64,000 bases of DNA from Callipepla californica brunnescens (taxonomy: Eukaryota; Chordata; Aves; Galliformes; Odontophoridae). Positions within the stretch are counted from its first letter, which is position 1, and every line of letters starts with the position of its first letter. Positions 22,801 through 33,224 of the stretch are shown here, piece by piece. The translations under genes were made by a program, and so were the position numbers. The stretch covers positions 56,106,733 to 56,170,732 of the forward strand of contig JALIRH010000002.1 in NCBI GenBank assembly GCA_023055505.1, in the 5' to 3' direction. Below the pieces are notes generated by a model. That model searched no databases. It was not told the origin of the DNA and saw nothing but the letters and a program-made list of their open reading frames with translations.

Positions 22801-25800
22801 ACATCCACATTTCTGGGTAGATTTTTTTTATTATTATTTGTTCCTTTAGAGAAGACCGTAGAAGTATTTTGGTCAAAGTCTTTGGCCCTCGCCCAAGGAA
22901 AAAATGAAACATCGTAGCAGAAAGTGTATTTTGGGGATGTGCTAAATCACCTTTAGCTAGCTTCATACCGACCCGTTTTCTCTTTCTTTACAAACACAGA
23001 TGGTCTTTCAAAACAGTAAAGAAGCCGTGTGTAAGTATGCCTGTGCTGTAATGCTTTTCCATGCACAGTGGTCATGTATGCAGCTTCCCAAGAGAAAGCA
23101 AAAAATGAATTCCATTTCACAGAGAACATCCTGCTCATACACTCTGTAAAAAAGTGTTGCAGTATTCCCAAAATGGTAAACTGGGGGGTTAAAGATAGAA
23201 CACAGCAGCAGCCACAGAAGCAATATAGTTTTGGCTATGTCATTTTCTAAGGACTACCTTTGCTGTAGATTCAACTCTTCTTAAATAATGTGGTGAATTT
23301 TTGCCTCATGTTAATGTAACTAGGCAGTGTTCCAGATATCTCCACTGAGAATATCATTTTGTACCAGACAAACAAACAAAAAGAAAATTCTCTTGAATAG
23401 TTTTAATTTTCTAGAATTTGCCAAGGCGGCTTACTGCTAGGCTCCCTGCAGCACTGTTTTCTTGGACAGAGAGCTCAAGTCCCCTGGTTTCTTCAAGCCT
23501 TCTGTCTTGGAAGCATTATGCCTGTAAAACAGGCAACAATACACAATTACTTGAAACATCAGAACTACAAAAACTGTTCACATTTTGAGTAACAGGTATC
23601 AACGTTACATTAGAAAACCATTGGCATCTACCTCTTGCAGCAGCAGAAATATCAGAGGAAAATTATATTTTAAAACACAATGGCTGGAAGTTTAACTCAT
23701 TCAGTTTGGAATGGGGACTTCACATCATTTTGGAAGAGTTAAGAGAGCCATTGTACTATGAAGAGGAACAGTTTCTACAAAGAGTAACTTCTTCATCAGA
23801 TTCTTTTCCCCATGGCATCTTATACACAAAATTGGTGCCTTTTCAAATGTATTTTTGAAATCCCGGCACAATTCGAAGTTGGGATAGTTAGAGATGGGTT
23901 ACATTTTCCTTATGCACCTTCCCCAAAACACTTTAAGATTTGAGTCAACAAAAAGCAGGATAGCCCATCAATGGACATGGATCCATTTCTCTTTTCCCAG
24001 GTAAATACAAGAGCACTTCAGTGTATAAGAAAAACTAATAGATCCCCCCTCACTTACACTGCCTGTACCAGTAGGTATTCATGGTAATTGTCATTTAAGG
24101 ACTCAAGTTTTGAAAGAAGTATTTGATACAGCAAGTAACACTCAGCCCCAGCCTACATTCTCCTCTCGTATATGAGGTTAAATGAAGAATGGGGGATTTA
24201 GAGAGAAGAAATGAGGACAGGAGTCAAAAGCACAAGACATACATTTCATGCTGATGACAGATTGCCTTGTGGTTGCTCTCATCTCTGTATAAGCCACTCA
24301 GGAGCTGTGGCAAGTCAATAGAAAGACTTAATCTCTGTTTCATCAATTCTCTCAATTGCAAATGTATCTATTAGATCTGCTGTTACCATGTTATAAGTTA
24401 AACCTAAACTGTTATGAACAGTTACATGAGTACTAATGTTTTCAAGTTTGTTCCCTGTAGAACAAAATATTTTTAAAATTTTGCTTTTCCTGCGGTTCAT
24501 TCATTACTGACCATTCCCTTTGACGTACACCTGACTACCAGCATTTGTGCAGTGTTTGAGTCTTTGTGTTTCCTAGTCTGTAAGTTCGGAAGAAATGACA
24601 CAGAAAGTAAGATTAATGCCAGTATATGATCCTGAAGCTTCCATTTTTTGTCAACACAGTTTTTCCAGTCTCAGGCAGATGCGTTCTCACAGGGCCAATC
24701 CCACTGCATTAACTAATGCTTCCTTGCAGGGATATTTGCCTTGTGAGCTAGCTGTCAAGCAGCACCGTTGGGAGTGCCGATGAGACTATCTCAGAAGGTG
24801 GCACCATGGAGATAAGATTGACAGCACTGTCCCCAAGGCAGCTGCACTTTCCTTCTTTGTGATTGGCTTCAAAGCAAGTTCTGAGCCAACGGTTATATTT
24901 CCAGAGAGAGCATAAAACACTAATCCAGGTTACTTGTTGGATAATTTAGAATAATGGCTATATCCCTCACAACAAAACAAAGAAAAAAGTGCTGTTGCTA
25001 CCTTCTAACATAGGTGGCCAAGATAGGTGACATTACGTTCCATCTCGTTCAGAACAGAAGTTGGAGAGATTCATGTTCTAATTAGGAAAAAAGCATACAG
25101 AAGGTAGAAACCATGTTGGTTTAGTAAGATCAAGCATAAAAAATAGTTTAAGCACATACAGATAAAATTAGAAAAGCCTATGTGAGATACCCAGTGAGGG
25201 ATATGAGTAATGTCTTGTTATACTTTCTGTAATTGCATCAGTGCTAAGGCAGTGCTCAGAAAGCCTGTGGTCTGGTTGTTGCTAGACTATTAATGTTATT
25301 GATGAATGAGACTGAGAACATCAGCAAGTCGAATTTCATATTTTTCTTTACTCCCCACTTAAAAGGCCAATTGCAAGTCAATGACTCACATACCAGAGCC
25401 AAAGTATAAAACAGGTTACTAGAACAGATCACAGAATATATTTGGTTGTTTACAGATGAGCTGTTTCAAAAAAAAAATCATGTAGAAATACTCTGGTGCA
25501 GACATTTGTCACAAGTAGAGATCTGTAATTATTGCTGAGAACCTGCGGAAGAGAGGGAGGTGCCAGATTTGAAAAAGACAAACTCATGTTTTAATTCATA
25601 GAAGGGAGAAGTAGGTCAGGGGAAACCACTGACTTAGCTTTGCTTCTATTTTCAGAACAAAAATCACATAACAATGAAAGATGAAGGAAATGCAATATCT
25701 TAGTAGTTAATGATAACTTGGTAGGCAGAATGACAAGATGCCTGGAGAAGAGATCTGCAGTAGCATGTAACATGTATTGGATCTTTTCATATTCAATGTT

Positions 25801-26026
25801 ATTATGGCAGATCCAGAAAATGGTTTGGAGAATCCACAAAATAAACTAGCGCATGGCTGGGAACAATTTCAAAAAGCGCACAAAGACAAGCTTAGAATAC
25901 AAACGTCTTGGAAAAAAATAAATAAATGTATATTTATTATATATATACAATATTATGTATATTTATATACAGTACGGGCATCCTCTGTGCGTGGCCTAGA
26001 GTGCAGGTCCTCAGAACACGCCTGGC
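19894..26026. other. Repeat-poor unique sequence, no gene seen
   Basis: About 6 kb without CR1 or any recognised gene. It holds an A/T homopolymer patch (19920-19956), T13 (19994-20006) and the 39-bp tandem duplication at 22602-22679. The open frame at 21600-21932 (110 codons) has no recognisable domain. Confidence 0.5.
22602..22679. repeat. Perfect 39-bp tandem duplication, pyrimidine-rich
   Basis: A 39-bp unit starting CATCCCCCTGTCCTCCCCTG occurs twice head-to-tail with no mismatch (22602-22640 and 22641-22679). The plus strand is almost all C and T apart from the CACACA ends. The perfect identity points to a recent duplication or a length-polymorphic minisatellite. Confidence 0.97.
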
Positions 26027-26067
26027 AAGCCAGGCAGGAGTCAAACCTACAATCTTCTGATACTGTA
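26027..26067 (-). pseudogene. tRNA-Arg-like 3'-half fragment
   Basis: Read on the minus strand, these 41 bases follow the 3' half of an arginine tRNA (ACG-type isoacceptor, recalled from vertebrate sequences). They run from the anticodon region (TACAG) through TATCAGAAGATT, a B-box-like GGTTTGACTCC (one mismatch to GGTTCGANTCC) and CTGCCTGGCTT of the acceptor end. Roughly 33 positions agree. Homology stops at the anticodon; the D-arm and 5' acceptor strand are absent, so no functional tRNA can form. It may be a reverse-transcribed tRNA half, a decayed tRNA pseudogene or a remnant of a tRNA-derived SINE. Confidence 0.5.
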
Positions 26068-27171
26068 TGAAGTTCAGTAAAAACAACTGCAAGTATTTAT
26101 GCTTAGATAGGAAATAGGAAGTATACAAACATGGAGGGAGAATAGCTAAGCAGCATTTCTGCAGAAACTGTTCTAGGTAATATAGGAGACCATAGGCTGA
26201 TTAATGCTGTCAGTAAATCATATAAAGAAAATATGAGGTAAAAAAGGAAAGAAATTAGCTGGTTGAGAGAAAGGGCATATTTGACACTACAGTAAAAAAA
26301 AAAAAAGACAGCAGAGAAGGTTCTTTGAATAGAAAATGTATAAATACATCTTTCCTAAAGAAAAAATTTTTAAAAAAAGCAAGTGAAAATAAACAAAACA
26401 GACCAAAATAGAATAAATATACATCATCTCCTTTCTTAAGGAAACTAATCTATTGCAATTTGGCTCTTACAGTGTATATCAGAGGTTAATATCTGAGTAA
26501 AGATAGCTAAATTGGCTTTTTATTATTGAATTATAATCACTTGAGCAATTATAAAAACAGGTGTTGCTTATTGAAATCAATTATTCCTTCACCTGATCAC
26601 TATACAGCTGATAAGAACTCCAGATTGCTATACAAGTACACTCTCACTTGTGCTGAAGCCTTCTTGAAAGGTGTTTATTAAGCCAAGATGCTCTGGAAAG
26701 AAACTCCACTGAAGGACAAGGACAAAGATTAAAATCTTCTAAGAAAGAGCATGCAAGCTGTGGTGTCTGCAGATCTTGATTTGATCATTAAGTAGCCTTG
26801 ACAGTTAGTTGACTGTTGAACAGAAGTGTTTTCTATATGTTTACAAGAATTTTCTCAGGCTTCTAGATCTATCATTTTTTCTTATACTTTTCGGTCTATG
26901 AAGTCTGGAAGAGCACAGTGTAATAGTATGTTTTGCTGCTCTGTAAAGAAAGAGCACATAGCGTGTATTCAGTTCAGCCTTAGCAATAAGGCTGGTAATA
27001 AGGTAGTAAGGAGAAAAAGTTTACCCTGAGATAGTTTATTTTCCACTTAATGGATGCTTATTCTGATTTTCCACTTTCTGTAACCTTCATTGAGATATTT
27101 TTTTTTTTCCTAGACTGGAGTAAATTAAATGGGACTTCTTTCCTTAATAAGTTGGCTATGTGTTTTGTGTT
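26068..27171. other. AT-rich unique sequence, no gene seen
   Basis: No gene is recognised. An A-run lies near 26293-26305. Together with 25920-25976 (a TATATTTATTATATATATAC-type block just left of the tRNA-like fragment), it makes this the most AT-rich part of the middle of the window. Confidence 0.5.
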
Positions 27172-27638
27172 GGCTCTGGAATGTGCCCAGAGAAGGGCAA
27201 CGAAACTGGTGAGGGGTCTGGAGCACAGGTCTTATGAGGAGCAGCTGAGGAAACTGGGATTGTTTAGTCTGGAGAAGAGGAGGCTCAGGGGAGACCTCAT
27301 TGTATTCTGCAACTTCCTAAAGGGAGGTTGTGATGAGGAGGGGATTGGTCTCTTCTCCCAGGCAACAAACAGGACCCGAGGAAATGGCCACAAGTTGTAC
27401 CAGAGGATGTTTGGGTTGAACATAAGGAAAAACTTCTGCTCTCAGAGAGTGATCAGGCACTGGAATGGCCTGCCTGGGGAGGTGGTGGAGTTGCCATCCC
27501 TGACAGTGTTCAAGAGGCATCTGGATGAGGAGCTATGAGAAATCATTTAGTAGCTTGTGGTAATAATGGTAATGGGTGGACAGTTGGACAAGATGATCTA
27601 GTAGGTCCTTTCCAAACTTGTGATTCTATGATTCTAAG
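27172..27638 (+). mobile_element. CR1 LINE fragment with intact ORF2 C-terminal reading frame
   Basis: About 465 bp of plus-strand CR1. The frame stays open from before the element to the stop at 27536-27538 and encodes the ORF2 C-terminus: [58 protein letters not shown] and [15 protein letters not shown]. The 3' UTR follows (GGTGGACAGTTGGACAAGATG) with two tail octamers. The catalytic reverse-transcriptase domain is missing through 5' truncation, so no activity is possible. The upstream methionine at 27050 is in unrelated flanking DNA. The open frame suggests this is one of the younger copies here. Confidence 0.95.
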
Positions 27639-30083
27639 TTCCATTAGTGATCATTATAATTTTCATGTGAATTTTAGTCATTCTTTCTCATTGGTTGTCC
27701 ACGCATCACAGAGCTTCATATATTTCAGTCAGCACTGTAAGTGATGTTACACCTTATGTTCAGCTTCATCACCCAGCAGGCCATTGCTTTCTGGGTAAAC
27801 TTATTTTTACATACTTCTGGGAAACCCCAATTTTTTTAATTACTGTGGAAATTCAGTGCCTTTAGTTGTCCAAACACACATGGAGGTTGGCAGTTTGACT
27901 ACTTTTGCTGAGGACATAAACCAAGTATTTCCAAGTATTTATATTCTTCAGACTCTAAAATGAAAGTCTCATTCTCACTCTGCATATGTAATGATCTCCT
28001 TCTTCTTATTTGATCCAATTATTTTGTAGATAGAGAACCAATTACTTCAGATGCAAGCTGTCTCAGCTTTATTGAGCTATGTGGAGTTTAAAAGAAGCTA
28101 GCTATAAGTTTTTAGAGGAAGTCAAATGCAGAATTATGATACTGGTGCACTTACCCCACTGCTTCATTCTGTTCTTTCTCAGTTTTGTTTGAGCTGTCTG
28201 AGAACAGACCTAAACATTTGTTCCAAGTAAAGTTGTTGTATAGGCAGTGCTAAGCTAAACACAAGTAGCCTTAGAACAGTTTGCTGTCCAGCTGCTTTGC
28301 CTTTTGGGTAAGGTAGTGCTGACAGAAAGCTTTCTCAACTCACTACCGTACATTTCTTCTCTCACTGGATGATAATTATCATGCAGAGAAGGTTACAGCT
28401 TCCTAGTGGTTTTCTGGACTTCATCTACTCCCATCCATAGAAACAGGCTCCAGGGAAGATGCAGAGAACTGAATATCTCTTAGAGAATCCTTTTCAAGCT
28501 GTTGGTATGCATGATGTATGCACATTCCTCTTGGCTGTGAAAATTTGAGTGGCTCTGGGTGCAAGGATGAGGTGAATACATTTTTTTTCTGTAGTATCTG
28601 AGTTCATACATGTCACCAAATAATGCTTCTGGGGTAGGAGTAAACTCTTTGTTTTAGTCAAATTTTGGTGGTCCAGGTTCTGTAATGCACCACGGGGAAT
28701 TCTGAATTCACACTAACCTCTAAAGCATCTTACATATTGGGGAAAAAAGTGTGAAATATCTCACTGTATCAACTATTCAGCAATGGTGGATAGGGATCCT
28801 GACTGAAAGGTAACCAACTTTACTTCAGTTCCTAGCTGAGCTGCAAGTCATTCTGACATTACTCTGATGTGATCCTTCATTTGTTTTGTTCATCAGTTTC
28901 TCATCCATAGAAAAGACGTTGCTGATTTCTTAGGTTGCACCTCTAACAAAATTGTCCTGTTTTTATACTTCTCCCTCTCTAAGTTCAAACTGCATTCTCC
29001 CTAGACAGGCACATTACCTCTGTATAAGGATTTTTACCTATTAAAGCAAATTAAAACATTTCTTCTTTCCTGACAGCTGACGTCATGCTAAGAGGTAGTA
29101 AGTACAATGTCTATACAAATTTTTTCTCCTGTAAGCAACTTCACCCATAAATCCTGAGCCGTGTGCCATATGAATTTGGTTGCTTCTGAAATAACAAAAG
29201 TCTGATACCATCAGAAACACCAGAAAAACTTATCATTAAATATCCACAAGAACTAGACTGAATTTCATACTCTTCCACCATAGGAAGTGTCTCATTTTCA
29301 AGAATGAGACTGCCAAATTATTCTTGTAGCAGTGGAAGCTTTATGTTAAGCAGTTTTGTACATTCTGTTATTTGAATCAGTGACCTGAAATGATAGCCCA
29401 GCTCTATCAGTTTCATTATTTTTTCACTGGAGAGGCACATGGAAGAGAAAGAGAAAAAACAAAAGCATTATTCTAGGACTAGATTGCATCTGTAATTACC
29501 ATTCTCGCAAGACCATAAGTTTCTCGTGACCTTTGCTCAGAAAATGTATTTAATCTAGGTTAATTTCTTTCTTCATCCTACAGAGCTCTGTACATTTCAG
29601 AATTTTGAGATGTGCCTGGAAACTTCCCTTTGCAGTAACTTCCCCCTTCCAAAAAAAACCAAAAAAACCTAAAACTAAATAGTTGACAATTTCATATTAA
29701 CTAGAACTATTGTAAGCTTTGTTTGAGACAATTCAGTTGCTAGATAAGATAGACTGGAAATATGAATTATATATTATATATAAGAATATATCTTTTTCTC
29801 TGTGGTGGGTATGAGCTGACTGTGCTGTCCTTTCTGATCCCTAGGATTTATTTATTTTTTTAATTTCCATCAACACTGAGGTCTACTTATCTGTTTCCTC
29901 TTCTTGTATAAGAAGAGAACCTGCTCGCAATTAAAAAACCTTAACTTTTCTGTTAAGAGACCCTCTAAAAAAATAATAATGCTGCATTAGAGTGTTTGTT
30001 TTATCAAATTTATTTTGAATTTAGCTACCATCTCTATATTCTCTAGAATAGAAAGTTTTCAGCTCATTTTCTTTAAAGAGCGT
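27639..30083. other. Unique AT-rich sequence, no gene seen
   Basis: No gene, RNA or repeat is recognised. Only short A-rich patches and a TATATATTATATATAAG block near 29765-29785 stand out. Confidence 0.5.
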
Positions 30084-30124
30084 GGTTGAGCTACATCATC
30101 TTAAAGGTCTTAATGATTCTATGA
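30084..30124 (+). mobile_element. Minimal CR1 3'-tail fragment
   Basis: About 40 bp: GGTTGAGCTACATCATCTTA, AAGGTCTTAATGATTCTATGA. This is the end of a CR1 3' UTR with one octamer. It is either extremely truncated or the surviving end of a decayed copy. It lies about 40 bp left of the mariner end. Confidence 0.7.
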
Positions 30125-30165
30125 ATTAAAAATCTATTTTATTTGTAACTTTATAGTATTTGACA

Positions 30166-30540
30166 TGAGGGCTGTTCTGAAAGTAATGCCTCCAATTTAT
30201 GATGCTGGCCCACGATATCAGAGGCAAACACTGGTGGCATGGCAGTAGAGGTTGAACTTTTCCACCAATATCCTGTTACATTTTGTTGCCATGTTACAGA
30301 TGGCAGCAGAGGGGCAGTCTGACTCAGTGGTGTCTGACACACAAGTGCGTATGAAGTAAAGGTGTGTCACTGAATTCTTCCATGTGGAAATAAAAAAACA
30401 TCCGTTGACATTCATCAGTGTTTGCTAAACACTGATGGAGAACAAGCAGTGGCTGTGAGCACAGTGAGGCTGTGAGCGGCACATTTCAGCAGCGGTGACA
30501 GTGACATGAAAGATAAACCACGATCCAGATGGCTATGCAT
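30166..30540 (+). mobile_element. Mariner-family DNA transposon, 5' portion (Galluhop-like)
   Basis: It starts with the terminal-repeat sequence TGAGGGCTGTTCTGAAAGTA then ATGCCTCC. It aligns along its length with the reverse complement of the element at 53281-53823. At 30441-30535 the plus strand encodes pieces of the mariner transposase helix-turn-helix linker (STVR, then FSSGDSDMKDKPRSR), broken by an in-frame TGA. Homology ends near 30540 and no second terminal repeat follows, so the central and 3' parts (catalytic DDD domain) are missing. No TA duplication is evident at the left edge. It is dead and cannot be mobilised as it stands. Confidence 0.85.
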
Positions 30541-31989
30541 AGGTCAAAATGACCTATATATACATGTTTGTAATAAAAATCATAAACATAAATAAAAAAG
30601 TGAATTGTTTGCCAATATTAAGTCACATTCAGACTCAAGGAACCCACTTTTTCATTGCTGATGAAAAGTGTCAGATTTGAGAAGTCTCACTGAACATGCT
30701 GTAATTCTGAATTTACAACAGGTTATTAGTTTTGTTTTTCTTTTCACAGCTTTATCAACATGGTACAATACACACTATGATGATTTATGATTTCTGCAGT
30801 CTAATTAAAAGAATGATATTTCTAGTCAGGTAAGGTTATACTAGATGAAGTTATGTTCTCTTTTTCCTATCCATATTATACTTTTTCCAACAGGGAGGAT
30901 TAAAACATTGGTAGATATATTTATCTCTAGTTGTTAGAAATCAATTTACATTTTCCTTATTTCCAAGCAAAGGATTTCTCAGTTAAAAGTCTGTCATTTG
31001 CAAAATAGCAAACATCACATTATATTTAATGCACAGGGACCAAAGCTGCAGACTATTATTATTCTGCTGATCTGAGTCATGTTATAACAAAGTAAGTATG
31101 ATAGGGCTGGGCCCTGATATTTTTTTAAGTGATGAACAATATATTAGGAACTTGCTTAGCTATTCTTCAGTCATTAACACTAATAAATGTTGAATTCTCA
31201 GTGCTTAACAGAAATAGATAATACCCCATAGCAATAATTCTGTACCTTTGGAGATTGGCCAGCACAGATTCTAATGGAATAAGCCAACCATGCAGTAAGG
31301 GATTAAGGAAGCACTGCTATGCTGCCTACAATGACATTTTATAACTGATTAAGTAATCTCTGGATCTGACTGATCTGCAGTATTTTTCAACATTCCAATA
31401 GCTAGATTTGAATCCTTTCTGAAAACAAGAATGATGTGATTCTCAGAGGGCCTAATCTTTTGAAATGAAGTCAAGTTGTTCAAAACCAGAAGCTTATTAG
31501 CTTGCTCATTGCCAAATACACTGAAGCTGGATTCAAGCTGTATACACAGAGTGTCTTTGAAAGCATATAAAGGAAATGTATAATGCATCTTGAAAATTAG
31601 CTTATACAAACAACGCTTCACACTCATACTTCATAGCCTCTACTGTTGTTTTTTTAAAGTTTGTAAATGGAATTTTTAGCTGGGGTCCAGACTTCGGAAA
31701 AATCTTCCTCAGTACAAATTTCAAACAAGTACTAAGAGTGATTGAATAGGCTTTCTTTCAGTGAATGCATTTCTTCATGTCAATAGTAAGAGAAGAGCTG
31801 GAGGAAAATGTTTGAACTCAGCATCACCAAATAAGATAACCAATCAAACCAAATTTATCCAATCAGTTTAAAAATCATTCTTGCCATCATGTGAACTCAT
31901 GCACCACTGTGCTTAGAAAGTATCAGATATTTTCATTGGCATACATCTCAAGAACAACAACATAAATTTATTTCATGGGAAATACAGTC
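30541..31989. other. Unique AT-rich sequence, no gene seen
   Basis: No gene or repeat is recognised. A 92-codon minus-strand frame at 31349-31627 has no known domain and lies in AT-rich DNA. Confidence 0.5.
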
Positions 31990-32297
31990 CATGGTGACTG
32001 GGTGAAAGGCAAAATCACATCCATTTTTAAGAAGAGTAAAAATGATGACCCTGGGTACTGCTGACCTGTCAGTCTCCCCTCTGTGCTGGGAAAGATCATG
32101 GAGCAGATCCTCCTGGAAGCTATACTAAGGTACTTGGAAGACAGGGAGGTGATGCAAGACAACCAGCATGGCCTCACCAAGGGCAAATCCTGTTTAACCA
32201 ACCTAGTGGCCTTTTATGATGGTGTCACTGCATCAGTGGGCAGGGGAAGAACCACTGATTGTCATCTGGACTTCAGTAAGGCCTTTGACACAGTATA
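31990..32297 (+). mobile_element. CR1 reverse-transcriptase fragment (left part of a stack)
   Basis: About 300 bp of CR1 ORF2 from the fingers/palm part of the reverse transcriptase. The frame reads FKKSKNDDPGYC, a premature TGA where an arginine codon is expected, then [40 protein letters not shown] and [19 protein letters not shown] is the first catalytic-aspartate motif of LINE reverse transcriptases and is intact. The copy is cut at 32297 exactly where a minus-strand CR1 tail begins. The YADD-type motif is not present. Inactive. Confidence 0.93.
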
Positions 32298-32891
32298 GCA
32301 TCATAGAATCATAGAATGATTTAGGTTGAAAGGGACCCCTAAGATCACGTAGTCCCAACCCCCTGCTATAGGCAGAGACACCTCCCTCTAGACAAGGTTG
32401 CTGAAAGACCAATCCAGCCTGGCCTTCAGTGCTTCCAGGGAAGGGGCATTCACAACCTCACTGGGCAACCTGTTCCAGTGTCACAGTAAAGAATTTCTTC
32501 TTGATATCTAGTCTAAAACTATGCTATTCCAGTTTAAAACCATTTCCCCTTGTCCTGTCCCCAGCTTTCCTGTAGGCCCTCTTCAGGTACTGGAAGGGCG
32601 CAAATAGGTCTTCTTGGAGCCTTCTCTTCTTGAGGCTGAAGAGCCCGAGCTCTCTTAGCCTGTCCAAGTAGTGGAGGAGCTGCAGCCCTCTGATCACCTT
32701 TGTGGCCCTCCTCTGGACCTGCTCCATGTCCCTATTGTGTTGGGGGCTCTAGAACTGGACAAGTACACCAGGTGGTGTCTCATGAGAGCAGACTAGAGGG
32801 CAGAATCACCTCCCTCAACCTGCTGGTCACACTTATCTTGATGCAGCCCAGGATGCAGTTGGCCTTCTGGGCTGTAAGTATACATTGTCAG
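32298..32891 (-). mobile_element. CR1 LINE 3' portion (middle of a stack)
   Basis: About 590 bp of minus-strand CR1. The left edge has the best-preserved reverse tail of the window (ATCATAGAATCATAGAATGA, then TTTAGGTTGAAAGGGACC). On the minus strand it encodes [39 protein letters not shown] and TRGNGFKL. It lies between two plus-strand CR1 pieces and is probably a later insertion. Its 5' end, at TATACATTGTC, meets the next plus-strand piece directly. Confidence 0.95.
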
Positions 32892-33224
32892 ATGGAACAC
32901 CTCCCCTAAAGGACAGGCTGAGAGAGCTGGGGCTCTTCAGCCTGGAGAAGCGAAGGCTCTGAGGTGACTCAATAGAGGCCTTTCAGTATCTAAAGAGGAG
33001 GAGCTACATGAAAGAAGGGGACAGACTCTTCAGCAGGATCTGTTGTGACAGAACAAGGGGAAATGGTTTCAAGCTCGAAGAGAGGAGATTTAAGATAGAT
33101 ATAAGGAAAAAGTCTTTTACAGTGACAGTAGTGAGACACTGGAATAGGTTGCACAGGAAGTTGAAATAGATGACCTTTAAATGTCCCTTCCAATATTAAG
33201 GATTCTACAATTCTATGATTCTAG
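32892..33224 (+). mobile_element. CR1 ORF2 C-terminus and 3' tail (right part of a stack)
   Basis: About 330 bp of plus-strand CR1. It encodes degraded [17 protein letters not shown] sequence (GACAGGCTGAGAGAGCTGGG), the FKLEERRFKIDIRK region, and the 3' UTR with GATGACCTTTAAATGTCCC, TTCCAATATTAAG and two octamers (GATTCTACAATTCTATGATT). It may be the 3' end of the element at 31990-32297, with about 1 kb of consensus missing between them, or an independent insertion. Confidence 0.92.
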
